A DNA stretch of 64,000 nucleotides from Maylandia zebra. Taxonomy: Eukaryota; Chordata; Actinopteri; Cichliformes; Cichlidae. The stretch is from NCBI RefSeq assembly GCF_041146795.1, contig NC_135175.1, positions 31,868,136 through 31,932,135 on the forward strand. Reading direction: 5' to 3'. Within the stretch, counting starts at the first letter, position 1, and every line of letters starts with the position of its first letter. The translations under genes and the position numbers were made by a program. Shown piece by piece: positions 1 through 10,402 of this stretch. Under the pieces are notes generated by a model. It was not told where the DNA came from. It saw nothing but the letters and a program-made list of their open reading frames with translations, and made no database searches.

Positions 1-537
1 AACATTTAATTATATGCAACATTCTCTGACTTGAATAAATTAGTTTAACATTTAAACCTATTTTCTGCACATTCCAGCACATAAAATAAAATATTTTTGT
101 GTTTACACTCAGTCTTTCAAATAGATGCAAGTAAAACACAGCAGAAAATAAATAAAGTCAAAGACTCAGCGGTCCTGTTGCTCTATTTTCACCTGTAAAG
201 CAGGAGTGGGGCAGGCGGAGGTTTTCTGTGAGTTTCCCAGTACGTCGTTGCGCAATGTATTAGAGCATTCATTAATGCGGTATAGCTAATAGTCTGCAAG
301 GTTTAATTCTTCTGTTTGTGTGGTCTACAGATAAAGGAGGAGTTCAAGAGAATAACCACTGCAAGTCTTGAATGGCTACACTTGACCATTGCACTCCAAA
401 ACTGATGGATGTCATTTTATCAAGCGGAGGAGCTAAGGGAGTGAGAATCGTCGTCGTTATCGTTCCTCTCCTACGTTTTATTTCTCCGGTTTCAGCGTTT
501 TTGCTTCACAACTAAAGCGAGCAGTTTACTTTGTGCA
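1..537. other. No gene recognised
   Basis: AT-rich sequence with no convincing ORF, splice pattern, RNA gene or recognisable repeat end. Probably old repeat or intergenic sequence. Confidence 0.4.
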
Positions 538-540
538 CTA

Positions 541-620
541 ACATGGACTCGAATCAACCAGCGCCACCTCTGGCCAAGTGCCACAGCCTACAGCCAGATC
601 AGCCTGTGACACACATCTGC
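541..620 (-). repeat. Left arm of an imperfect inverted repeat pair (partner 4377-4450)
   Basis: Read on the minus strand, this segment shares about 70 nt with plus-strand 4377-4450. Both contain GGTGCAGATGTGT followed about 30 nt later by a CTTGGCCA-AGGTGGC block. The two arms face each other across the Rex1-like LINE and its flanks. They could be subterminal inverted repeats of an older DNA element, or two inverted copies of a dispersed repeat. No target duplication was found. Confidence 0.45.
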
Positions 621-768
621 ACCACGTTTGAATTCGTTTCATGCACAACACATTTGTACCTTTCAAACTTGTCAGTTTGTGCGTCATGCAAATAAACCTT
701 TGAAAAGAATGAAATGACACTAATATTTCACTAGTGTTGTAACATCACATGTCGTTAGCGTAGTCTGC

Positions 769-3700
769 CTGCGGCGACCAGCTGTGAGACGGGCGCTGCT
801 CTTGTGGCGACCTGCAGCAGGTGTTTATTGGCATTTACTTTCTCTTTTTGTTTTTAACCTTTGTTTTTAACTCTGTTCTTAACCGTGGTTTTAACTTTTT
901 GCCGAGATGGAGATCTTCTACACCTTAGTTTTATTGTTGTTGGCGATATTCACCTGGAGTCATTCACTCTCACTGACAATCACTTATACACGCGAGGAAC
1001 TCCTTGGATTACGGTGGTCCTGTTTGTCTATGCACGACTCTTCTAATGCTCGGACAGATGTGATTCTTGGTGAGGATTTATTTCCCCGGTCAAAGACAAA
1101 TTTTGGAAAGCCCCGCCGCTTGAGAAAACGCGGAAAGAAAGGCGGTGTGCGTCAGCGTGTAAGAAAACTTCGGAGGAGGAATCGTGTTCCTCTGCCTTCT
1201 ATGATTCTGGCCAATGTCCAATCTCTTAGGAACAAAACGGATGAATTACAAGGGAATGTGCTTCATCTACGGGAATACAGGGAGGCTTGTCTGATGGCGC
1301 TTACCGAGACATGGCTGACCGATATGGACAGTGACACTTCACTGCGAATCAGCGGCTTTGGGACCCCTGTCAGGCTGGATCGGAACTGTGGAGTAACACG
1401 CAAATCTCACGGAGGAGGGGTTTGTTTATATATCAACCAGGGCTGGTGTAATAATTTTACTGTGCGGGAGCGGTTGTGTCTTTCTGACATCGAGCTCCTT
1501 TCAGTATCTGTCAGGCCTTTTTACTTACCGAGGGAGTTCCCTCAAATTTTTGTCACTGTTGTTTACATTCATCCTAAGGCTGACGTTAAAGTTGCTGCCG
1601 ATGCCATTTTTAAAGTGGTACACAATCTGCAGACTCTCTCACCGGATGCTCCAAATTTTATTCTCGGTGATTTTAACAATTGTAATCTTAAGAAATCACT
1701 GAACAATTTCTTTCAATATGTCACTTGTCCTACAAGGAATAACAAAACGCTGGATTTGTGTTATGGACCAATTAAGGGGGCATACAAGTCTGTGGCCGGA
1801 CCTGCGCTAGGTTCTTCGGATCACAATGTTATTCACCTCCTCCCTGTCTACAGATCTGTGGTTAGGAGGGAGAAGGCCTGTGTGAAGCGGACTAATGTCT
1901 GGACAGAAGACAGTTGTGTTGCCCTTCAGGGGTGTTTTGATTGCACTGACTGCTCCTTGTTTCAAGAGAGCACTTCTGATTTGGATGAACTCACCGATGT
2001 GGTGTGTAGCTACATCTCTTTTTGCAAAGACTCTGTGGTTCCAGTCAGAGAATTTAAGACTTTCCCCAATAACAAACCGTGGCTCTCTAAAGATATTAAG
2101 GATCTGATTCTTAAAAGGAAAATTGCTTTTAACGAGGGAGACGCTCCCACTGTGAGAATATTGAGGAAGGAGGTGAGGGCTGCAATAAAGATTGCCAAGA
2201 TGAGGTATAGAAATAAGATTGAGGCAGAACTCAGTAGTAACAACCTCAAAAGAGCTTGGCTTGGTATGAAAACAATGGCAGGGCTACAGACGAAAGGTAA
2301 AAGCAGCATTACCCTAGAAGGGTTTACCTCTGACAAACATCTGGCAGACGATCTTAACAGTTTTTACCTTCGTTTTGAGAACTATGACTGCTCTAGGCAG
2401 ACCAGCACACTGAGGGAAAGGACTATCACTCCCCCATCTATTTGTATTGATGAGACAGGGGTAGCTAATCTTTTCAGACACACCAAAAGCAAGAGTCCTG
2501 GACCTGATAACATCTGTGGACAGGTACTGAGAACTTGTGCTGATCAGCTGAGTGGGATTTTTCACTATATCTTCTCACTTTCTTTAGAGCTACAGATGGT
2601 ACCTAAGATTTGGAAACATGCTGTCATTGTTCCTGTTGCTAAGGGCAGTTCTCCTAAGGCACTGAATGATTTTAGGCCTGTGGCTCTGACTTCTTTAGTG
2701 ATGAAGACATTTGAGAAGATAATTAAGAAGGAGATTTTAATGCATGTTGAACACCATCTTGACCCCTTCCAGTTTGCCTATAGAGCAGGGAGAGGTGTGG
2801 AGGATGCTGCTGTCACACTCCTGCATCTCTTGTATAAGCATCTTGAGGCCCCCCACACCCACGCAAGATTATTATTTGCTGACTTTTCATCTGCATTTAA
2901 TACAATTCAACCCCTCTTACTTGCTGACAGGCTCTACAATCATTTCAAGCTTGACACTAGTCTGGTCGGCTGGGTGACAGACTTTCTGACTAATAGGTCA
3001 CAATGTGTGAGGTGAATCATGTCTTTTCTGATGTGCTCTCCTCCTCTACTGCATCACCCCAGGGTTGCTGCCTCTCTCCCCTTCTGTTCATTCTGTACAC
3101 AAATGAGTGTCGCAGCAATTTCACAAACAGACACATCCTGAAGTTTGCTGACGACACAGTGATCGTCAGTCTTCTAGTGGGGGACGAGTCAGGCCATGGA
3201 CAGGTTGTAGATGATTTTGTGAATTGGTGTGATGAGTCCTTCCTCTCACTGAACGTGTCAAAAACTAAAGACATGATTATTGATTTTAGGAAGTCCTCTT
3301 ATAGCTCATCACTCACTATCATTAAAACTGCCGATATTGGGATCGTTGAGAGTTATAAATATCTAGGTGTGGTACTTGACCATAAACTGTGTTTTGAATC
3401 TCATGCTGATGCCACTACTAAAAAAGTTCAACAAAGATTGTTCTTTTTAAGGAAAATGAGATCTTTTAATGTCTCATCTGAGATGTTGTCCTTGTTTTAT
3501 AGAAGTTTTATTGAATCTGTGATGTCTTTTTGTATCGCTGCCTGGTTTGGTAACCTGACGGTGAAGAATAAGAATCGGTTGGGATTTCTGGTAAAAACCG
3601 CTAGCAAAATTTCAGGGCGCTAGCAAGATGGACGTTTGGCCATTTACAATAGAAACGTGCTTAGAAAGGCTCATTCTATTATTAATTGTGTGAACCATCC

Positions 3701-3958
3701 ACTTCACAGTGAGTTTGAGTTGTTGCCTTCCGGCCGCCGTTTTAGAGTACCTCCGAGGAGGATTAAAAGACTCCAGGTCTCTTTTATCCCTACTGCGTCT
3801 TGTCTCCTTAATGGCAAATAATTGTCCTTGAATTTTCTATCATTATTATTGTTATTATTGTTTTATAGTATTGTTCTGTTGTTCTTATCCTCCTGCTGCT
3901 AAACTAATTTCCCCTTGTGGGACAATAAAGAAAAAAATTGAATTGAATTGAAAAATTG
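769..3958 (+). mobile_element. Rex1/CR1-like non-LTR retrotransposon (LINE), nearly full length
   Basis: One element carries a GC-rich 5' leader, an endonuclease-reverse transcriptase reading frame (907-3821) and a 3' end with AATAAAG followed by an ATTGA-type simple tail (about 3930-3952). The limits come from an uninterrupted related sequence at 7356-7573 on the other strand, which reads straight from the GTAGTCTGCCTG left flank into the TCTTTTCTCTGC right flank. No long target duplication is visible. That is common for CR1/L2/Rex1-group elements, which insert by target-primed reverse transcription. Confidence 0.8.
907..3821 (+). pseudogene. LINE endonuclease-reverse transcriptase, broken by one frameshift and one stop
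   Basis: The apurinic-like endonuclease domain begins near residue 98 (MILANVQSLRNK). It includes TETWLTD, a GDFNNCN block and a SSDHN block. The reverse transcriptase follows, with SPGPDN, a DFSSAFNTI block for the first catalytic Asp, a QGCCLSPLLF block and FADDTV for the catalytic Asp pair. The first frame stops at 3013-3015. The same protein continues in another frame from about 3014, so one base is missing there. A second break is an in-frame TAG at 3621-3623, after which the same frame continues to 3821. All other catalytic blocks look intact, so inactivation is probably recent. The hydrophobic N-terminus could be mistaken for a signal peptide and is probably meaningless. Confidence 0.8.
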
Positions 3959-4099
3959 TGTCTTTTCTCTGCAAACAAACATTTTAGAGTTGGTAGTTAT
4001 ATACAGTCTGTTTAAGTGTGGTTAATCTAACGAACATTTATAAGGAGATGGCAGTTACTGTGAATGTACAGCAGGTGATTAGTAATAAACAGTCAGACA

Positions 4100-4216
4100 A
4101 TGACCCTGACAATCTCATTCAGTCTTGCAGATTGCACCTTCTGTGGAAAGTGGTACCACACGGTGTGTGTGGACTTCCCCTGTGCAGAAGACGACTACAA
4201 ATGTTGTGGGTGCTAA
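4100..4216 (+). pseudogene. Short PHD-like Cys/His zinc-finger tail, probable transposon ORF remnant
   Basis: The frame from the ATG at 4100 to TAA at 4214-4216 encodes about 38 residues. They include CTFCGKWYHTVC followed by a final CCGC, a C-x2-C-x3-WYH-x2-C pattern like the second half of a PHD-type finger. It ends at a natural stop. This looks like the C-terminal exon of a transposon or gene-derived protein whose upstream part is missing or displaced by the LINE. I do not recognise the parent protein. An AAATAAA runs directly over and after the stop. Confidence 0.4.
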
Positions 4217-4376
4217 ATAAACAGACAAAATTGATCCCTGTTGTCTTTGCTTACTGATTGTTTTCAGTGTTGACAATCCACATTGCTGGGTTTGCATCTT
4301 TCAACATGTGTGTGGGTAGATGTGGATGTACCAGGGGTAAGTGCAGCCACTCAGCCTCTACTCAATGTGATCATAG

Positions 4377-4450
4377 CACCAGGTGCAGATGTGTCACAAG
4401 TTAATCTAGTAGTGGGCTATGGTACTTGGCCACAGGTGGCAGCATTGGAC
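4377..4450 (+). repeat. Right arm of the imperfect inverted repeat pair (partner 541-620)
   Basis: This arm has the same GGTGCAGATGTGT and CTTGGCCACAGGTGGC blocks as the left arm, in opposite orientation. The distance between arms is about 3.8 kb, or about 0.6 kb once the LINE insertion is removed. Confidence 0.45.
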
Positions 4451-4974
4451 TGACCTCCATTGGAGACTGCTCCAGCTGCTGTGTAATAGTGGATCTGCTA
4501 CAAATTGAAGATCATATGCAGGTTTTGGAAATGAACCCTTGTATTATGTTGAAAAACAAAAAAGTGACATTGATTTTGTTGTGGGTCATTGTGACCCGTA
4601 CTGTGTAAATCCACTCAGAATTGTCAAAAAACTGCAATAAAACAATAGCAACTTTATTTCCCATCAGATAAACATGTAGAACACAGACATACAACAGTTA
4701 GACTTTCCATAACTATTGTAGGTACCATTTGGTTTTTCGTTCTTACAAACACATTTCTTTTGAACTTGCCCAACGTTCTCAGTTTTTCAATGCTCAACAT
4801 TTTCAATTTTGTCCACATGATGGACAGAATGTAACTGTGTGCTTTCTGCAGATGTACTTCTTGCATTTCTCACAAAAAGTGCTTGTTTTCAAACAGGAAT
4901 CTTCCTAACTACGATTTAAAACAAAAGATTTCTACGTCTCCTCCAGTCTCAAAAACAGATGACAAACCAAATCA

Positions 4975-5636
4975 AATTTTCAAATTCAAATTCAAATTTT
5001 ATTTGTCACACACACACAACCATACACAGTATGACATGGGGGTGAAATGCTTGTAGCTGTACAATGCCCGACCATTAAATGACAGAAGAAAAGTTTTACA
5101 ATATTTACAATTTACAGTTTACTACAAAATTTACAAATGAACTTAGGAAATTACAGTAAAGAATGTGCAAATAGCAGAAGAGATTATAAAGATTATAAAG
5201 ATTATAAATTATAGGAATTATAGGATTATAGGAAATGTGTGGTGGTGCGTGTGGTGATGTGTGTGAGAGTCCAGTCTTATAGTGACGTGTGTGGGAGAGT
5301 CCAGTCCTACACCTGGTTCAGGGCCCGAATAGCCTGGGGGAAGAAGCTCCTCTTCATTCTCTCTGTTTTGGCCTTAAGGGAGCGGAAGCGCTTCCCAGAC
5401 CTCAACAGTGAGAAGAGTCCATTGTTGGGATGGGAGAGGTCCATCATAGTCTTCCTAGCTTTGGACTTGCACCGCTTGGTGTAGATGGACAGCAGGTCAG
5501 GGAGCTCTGATTGAATGATGCGTTCGGCCGAGCGCACCACTCTTTGCAGATCTCGCCTGTCCTGCTTGGTGCTGTTCCCAAACCAGGTGCAGATGTTTGC
5601 CGTCAGGACGCTCTCGATGGTGCAGGAGTAGAAGTG
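4975..5636 (-). mobile_element. Rex1-like LINE 3' fragment
   Basis: The minus strand encodes the C-terminal end of a Rex1-type reverse-transcriptase protein (ORF 5540-5307). It includes a WFGNS-type lead-in, LQRVVRSAERII, a KARKTMMDLSHP block and RFRSLKAKTERMKRSFFP. The 3' UTR runs to a TTCAAA-rich simple tail near 4975-4998. The element is 5' truncated where the SINE begins at about 5637. Confidence 0.75.
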
Positions 5637-6527
5637 GGTGGCTGTAGCTCAGGTGGCAGAGCAGGTCAGCCACTAATCAGAAGGTTGGTGGTTCGATCCC
5701 AGGCTGCCTCCTGGCTGCATGCCAAATATCCTTGGGCAAGATACTATGTCTGCCTACTGGTGGTGGTCAGAGGGCCCGGTGGCGCCTGTGTCCGGCAGCC
5801 TCGCCTCTGTCAGTGCGCCCCAGGGCAGCTGTGGCTACAATGTAGCTGCCGTCGCCAATGTATGTGTGAATGGGAATGACTGGATGTTGTAGAATGTTTA
5901 GCCTATTTTAGAGTTTAGAAATGTGTTAACATAGAATGTAGAACTATTGTAGAGACACTGACACTGCCCTCAATATAATAAAGGCTTCACTGTGTCGTGA
6001 ACTTAGGAGTAGATTGTAGGAGACCCCTCCCCCACTTGAACTGTGAAAGTAAAACAGAGAGGAGTTAATGCTGAGTGGAAATTCACGCACACACATCCAC
6101 ACGCGCACTCACACATACACACAGGTATGCGTACACGGTCACACACGAGCACTCACATAGACACGCGGGAACGCGCACATGTAGGCATTCATGTGCTCGT
6201 GCACACAGACACAGAGTTTGCAGCACACCGTGTGGGTTTTATGATAGGGTCGCCCCTACAAAACTGTGTTTCACAGACAAAGGAGTGTAGATTTTGCTGA
6301 GGGGCACCGGCCTGGCAAGTCTTCCCTTGCCAGTCTTCCCTTAAATGAAGATGAGTAAAGATGAATAAAGTTTTGTGAAAATGACTACTGAGTCCGGTGC
6401 CATCTCTGGATGCTCGAGGAATAAAAAGAACCAGGGTAAAACTGATTTCGTAACAATGTGTAAAGTGCTTTGGGGTCCTTAGGGACTAGAAAAGCGCTAT
6501 GCAAATGCAGGCCATTTACCATTTAGA
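5637..6527 (+). repeat. tRNA-derived SINE, split by a solo LTR
   Basis: The head resembles a tRNA, with an A-box-like TAGCTCAGGTGG at 5645-5656 and a B box GGTTCGATCCC at 5690-5700. The body (CTACTGGTGGTGGTCAGAGG onward) closely matches the SINE at 61521-61840. The 3' end (GTGCTTTGGGGTCCTTAGGG) resumes at 6456 after the 568-bp insertion. This is a polymerase III retroposon, not a functional tRNA gene. Confidence 0.8.
5888..6455 (+). mobile_element. Solo LTR of an LTR retroelement, with 4-bp target duplication
   Basis: A 568-bp block begins TGTAGA and ends GTAACA (TG...CA). It is flanked by ATGT at 5884-5887 and 6456-6459 and sits inside a SINE whose other copy at 61.5 kb has no such insert. 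It has a CA-rich middle (about 6085-6215) and an AATAAA signal near 6374, followed by a possible R/U5 part. No internal retroviral or Gypsy coding sequence is present. A solo LTR left by LTR-LTR recombination is the simplest reading. Superfamily is not determined. Confidence 0.65.
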
Positions 6528-6912
6528 AGTTCTTGAGCACCTTCAGTGGCAGATGGAAGTCTCTAAGTCTTCTGAGGAAGAACAGACGCTGACGGGCTTT
6601 CTTAACCAGGGTGTTGATGTGACAGGACCATGACAGGTCCTGAGTGATGTGGACACCCAGGTATAGGAAACTGTCCACTCTCTCCACTGGCGTGCCACTG
6701 ATGATGAGGGGTTTGTAATTCCTCGCCTGCTTTTTAGTGAAGTCCACGATCAGCTCCTTAGTCTTGCTGATGTTTAGGAGGAGGTTATTCTCCCTGCACC
6801 AGGTCTCCAGGTTCCTAATCTCCTCCAGGTTGGCCGTCTCGATGTTGTCGGAGATCAGGCCCACAACAGCAGTGTCGTCAGCAAACTTGACAATGGAGGT
6901 GGTGTCTGATGT
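6524..6912 (-). mobile_element. Rex1/L2-type LINE reverse-transcriptase fragment
   Basis: The minus strand reads through the FADD catalytic box (rc of about 6870-6890). It continues into NLETWCRENNLLLNISKTKE, a TPVERVDSFLYLGVHI block and KKARQRLFFLRRLRDF. The upstream half of the reverse transcriptase is absent and the downstream end meets the SINE tail. Confidence 0.75.
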
Positions 6913-7355
6913 GGCTACACAGTGTGGAGATACAGAAATTCTTTTATTGCTGCCATATAATCTGCATCATTATAATTGCATTAATAACATTCTTTACAGC
7001 ATTATTTCATCTAATAATATTTCTCACAGTATTGATACTGCATTACAGCTGTTTATTGAAGATGTCCATTTGAGGATCCTTCCATTATGTTAACTTTTAT
7101 TACAAGTACGGTTAGAAGTATTTTACACACATTGCATATCTGTGCTTATTTTGAGTTGATGTTCGGTTCATTAAGGGTCTTAAGCTTCACTGGCGTGACT
7201 TTCCAGGTGATACATGCTGAGGGAGACTAGAAGATAGAAGGATAACTGCAATGTGTATAGTGAGTACAGCAGGGGGCTTAAAACACAGCCCTGAGGCAAC
7301 CAATCTCCACACCTGAGTCACTGACTTTCTTAAATCCACTCACTCTGTTTATTAC
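6913..7355. other. Repeat-derived sequence with a small reverse-transcriptase remnant
   Basis: No gene. On the minus strand about 7225-7330 encodes QGCVLSPLLYSLYT, a LINE reverse-transcriptase block. The remainder is AT-rich and unassigned. Confidence 0.5.
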
Positions 7356-7573
7356 TAATCACTGTGTAACTGCTGTGAATTCACAGTAACTGCCATCTCC
7401 TTACAAATGTTTATTAGATTAACCACACTTATACAGACTGTATATAACTACCAACTCTAAAATGTTTGTTCGCAGAGAAAAGAAACAGGCAGACTACTCT
7501 AACGACATGTGATGTTACAACACTAGTGAAATATTAGTGTCATTTCATTCATTTCAAAGGTTTATTTGCATGC
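7356..7573 (-). repeat. Uninterrupted inverted copy of the sequence flanking the 0.77-kb LINE
   Basis: On the minus strand this matches plus 689-768 joined directly to 3959-4096 with only scattered differences. It preserves the pre-insertion state of the locus where the Rex1-like LINE landed. Confidence 0.75.
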
Positions 7574-7589
7574 TGGTTTGTCGGTAGCA

Positions 7590-8190
7590 ACTCCTGAAAC
7601 GCAAGACTGCCACACATCTGTTCGACCAACAGCAGTTGATCTAAACGGCAGTAGATCTGGAACACCGGGATGCACAGTCAGCGAGAAACTCCGGAAACTC
7701 CGATAAAAACTCCTTGTTATATTTAGGAGGCCGATAAACTATTGCACACAGCAATGAAGGCGAGTGGCCAAGTTCACACAGGCAAAGTTCAAAGCTTGTG
7801 TGGCGTGTCCATGAGGATAGTTGCTTAAACTCAAAGTGTGCTTTAAAAACAACAGCTAACCCCCCGCCACGACCAGTAGCTCTCGGAGTGCTAAAATAAG
7901 CACAGCCAGCAGTTCAGAAAAGACGCTTAACTCACAGGGTGTTTCAGTCAAACAGAGGAAATCCAATGCATGGGAAGAAAAGAAATCCTTCAGGATGAAG
8001 GTCTTATTCGCCACCGATCTGGCATTTATTAAACCCAACCTGAGGGGAGCTGGTTCGGAGACCTCCACGGCAGTGACATCCAGATCCACCGATCGAAGCA
8101 TTTGATCATTGTGTACCCTCAGGTACCGGTAGTCCTCAACTACCTCCACGTCAGCCCCTCTGATGGTGACAGATAGGAGGAGGAGCATGC
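7590..8190 (-). pseudogene. LINE endonuclease fragment fused to a Rex1 reverse-transcriptase remnant
   Basis: An open frame (8188-7856, minus) starts in a Rex1-type reverse-transcriptase segment (GADVEVVEDYRYLRVH). It then runs without a stop into an L2-type endonuclease start (LINARSVANKTFILKDFF and LDFLCLTET). The two domains are in the wrong order for one LINE, so this is a junction of two truncated elements. The endonuclease is cut off after the first catalytic blocks. Confidence 0.65.
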
Positions 8191-8466
8191 TTCCTAAAGT
8201 CCAGGTTCCTTTGTCTTTGTGATGTTAAGTTGTAAATGGTTTAGCTCCCACCACTCAACAAAGCTGTCCACCACACTCCTGTATTCCTCTTCCTGTCCAT
8301 CCCTGATACAGCCCACAATGGCAGAGTCATCAGAGAATTTCTGCAGATGACATGACTGAGACTTGTACCTGAAGTCAGACATGTAGAGGGTGAAGAGGAA
8401 GGGTGATAGGACCGTCCCCTGTGGCGTCCCTGTGCTGGATGTTGTCCGAGTGGCAGCTCTTCAGAC
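8191..8466 (-). mobile_element. Rex1-like LINE reverse-transcriptase fragment
   Basis: The minus strand encodes a STGTPQGTVLSPFLFTLYM-like block, FSDDSAIVGC (catalytic pair) and SVVDSFVEWWELNHLQLNITK. It is frameshifted and truncated at both ends. Rex1 assignment is by these blocks. Confidence 0.7.
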
Positions 8467-9600
8467 AGACATGCTGTGGTCGACTGGAACACACGTTTCT
8501 GTCTGAAGTGTTGGAGGTAGCTTTTAAGATATTACAGGATGATCCCCACCTCAGCAACAGGACCACTCTCAGCACCGACCAAGTGTGTTTGCTTTTAGAA
8601 CTGTGTCTTAATTCCACCTATTTGACATACAAGGGTCAGTACTATATGGGTGTGCCATGGGTTCCCCAGTTTCACCCACTGTGGCCAACTTGTTCATGGA
8701 AGAAGTGGAAATCATCCACTGGAGCACAAACTGAGTGTCATCAGGACGCTACAACACAGAGCAAACACCTTCCCCACAGGCACAGCAGCCAGGGAAGCAG
8801 AAGAACAGCACATCAAGGAGGCCCTGAGTTTTTGTCATTTGTCAAAGCTGAGAAGGCACACAAAGAAAGCTCCAGCTGATCCAGGAGAGATGGACAACTG
8901 CTGCCCAAGTAAAAACAGTTAGAGATCCTGTATGTGTCAGGAATATTGGAACAGTTGAGACACATTTTTTCTAAACACCATGTCCCTGTGGCTTTGAAAC
9001 CTCAAAACACACTTTGCCAAAAGCGTGTCAGGGGACCCCAAGGATCGGGTCTCCTGACACAAACAGAGTTATATAGTGTAGACTGTTAAGTGCCAGGAGG
9101 ATTGCCAGGATTTATACATCGGCGAAACGGATGGCACAACATAGAAGAGCTAACTCGTCAGGCCAGGACTCCTCAGTCTACCTCTACAGGCTGGTGGACA
9201 CTCTTTCAATGATGAGGATGTAACATTCTGGACAGGGAGGAACGCTGGTTTGAGCAGAGAGTCAAGGAGGCCACTTATATGAAAAGGGAAAGACCATCTC
9301 TGAATCGAGGAGGGGGCCTAAGGGTACATCTGTCAACATCTTACAATGCTGTGATTGCAGCCATTCCCCAACTCTCTGTGAGTGGGACTCATGGCCTTTG
9401 ATCAGTGATCAACGGTCTTTGATCAGTGCTTGTTGATCAATGGTAATGACAATTTGCAGATTAATGATCAGTGAACTCACCTCACGGCCCATTGTTCAAT
9501 GTACTGTTTATAAGGTTGGGGAAACCTGCAGTCAGCTGAGACACTTGGGTGAGTGACCAAACATTTCTCCCACTGAAAACGCCATGTCCAGATGAACAGA
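8467..9600 (+). mobile_element. Penelope-like retroelement (PLE) fossil, RT plus GIY-YIG domain
   Basis: Spread over three frames are the features of a Penelope/Neptune-type element. An RT segment reads EVLEVAFKILQDDPHLSNRT and LLLELCLNSTYLTYKGQYY. A frameshifted MGSP block is followed by VANLFMEEVE. A HPLEHKLSVIRTLQHRANTF segment and an EAEEQHIKEAL helix come next. Around 9112-9310 lies a decayed GIY-YIG endonuclease (YIGETDGT, the RANSSGQDSSVYL region, then REERWFE-like and RPSLNRGG remnants). Frameshifts and stops inactivate it. The 5' part of the RT is missing. The 3' non-coding end contains a hammerhead-like motif. Confidence 0.75.
9511..9580 (+). other. Decayed hammerhead-ribozyme-like motif in the PLE 3' region
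   Basis: The sequence GCTGAGACACTTGGGTGAGT followed by GACCAAACATTTCTCCC resembles the type of hammerhead ribozyme found in Penelope-like elements: a CUGANGA box, a short stem II and a GAAAC box. Here the first box lacks its full consensus and GAAA reads CAAA, so it is probably inactive. Identification rests on family knowledge plus the position. Confidence 0.45.
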
Positions 9601-9740
9601 TTAAACTGTTTGGGATCTGCCACAACTGTTTTGGGGTGAGGGAAGGAACATAGGACTAAGAGAACTAGAGATTAATAATAACTAATGACTAAATGCAGAG
9701 AGCTGAATAAACATATGGTGAGTAAAAAGGGGTGAGAGAA
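9601..9740. other. Unassigned spacer between PLE and LINE fragments
   Basis: Short AT-rich stretch with no gene or clear repeat end. Confidence 0.4.
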
Positions 9741-10117
9741 GGAGAAAGACACAGTCCATCATAGGAATCCCCAACAGCCCACACTTATTGCAGCATAACT
9801 AAGGTAGGATTTAGGGTCACCTGATCCAGCACTAACTATATGCTTTATCAAAAGGAAATGTTTTAAGCCTGATCTTAAAAGTACAGAGGGTGTCTGTCTT
9901 CTGAAATCAAACTGGGAGTTGGTTTCACAGAAGAGGGGCCTGAAAACTGAAGACTCTGCCTCACCTTCTACTTTTAAATACTCTAGGAAAGAGTGAAGTA
10001 CTCTATTGGGGTGATAAGGAACTATAAGGTCATTAAGATAGGATGGGGTGTGATTATTCAATACCTGGACTGCAAAAACTGGCCGTCTAACCAACTCTTA
10101 CAATCTTATATCCAGCC
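9741..10117 (-). mobile_element. L2-type LINE C-terminal fragment, cut by the L1 insertion
   Basis: Across frames the minus strand encodes an L2-like reverse-transcriptase tail: NHTPSYLNDLIVPYHPNR, then an APLL-NQLPV-like block, then LKHFLLIKH. Several frameshifts are present. Its upstream continuation lies at 16139-16267 on the far side of the L1. Confidence 0.55.
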
Positions 10118-10125
10118 AAAAAGTC

Positions 10126-10130
<5 letters not shown>
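10118..10130 (+). repeat. L1 target-site duplication, 3'-end copy
   Basis: AAAAAGTCTTTTT here is repeated at 16126-16138. The last five T may merge with the L1 poly-T tract (10126-10153), so the secure duplication is 8 to 13 bp. Confidence 0.8.
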
Positions 10131-10157
<27 letters not shown>

Positions 10158-10402
10158 GGATAAAGTCGTGCTGCTTTATTGAGAAAAACACATTAAACTG
10201 TGTAATTTGCAGAAGTCATCTGCCAGATCTTAAAGCCACATTTTTTTTTTTTGGAAAATATTTTTATTGAAAAAAGAAAACAGTACTTGCAGTTACCGAA
10301 ATACAATCAACCTTTCTTAATTTTCCTAAGTAAATTAACATATATATATATATATATATATGAAAAAAACAACAAAAAAAAACAAAAAAACAAAACACAA
10401 CG

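Noticed and set aside
907-966. Signal peptide at the N-terminus of the LINE protein
   Set aside because: The hydrophobic start lies in a LINE leader and has no role in the EN-RT protein family.
5637-5712. tRNA gene
   Set aside because: A and B boxes are present, but the cloverleaf is degraded and the sequence continues into a SINE body repeated at 61.5 kb.
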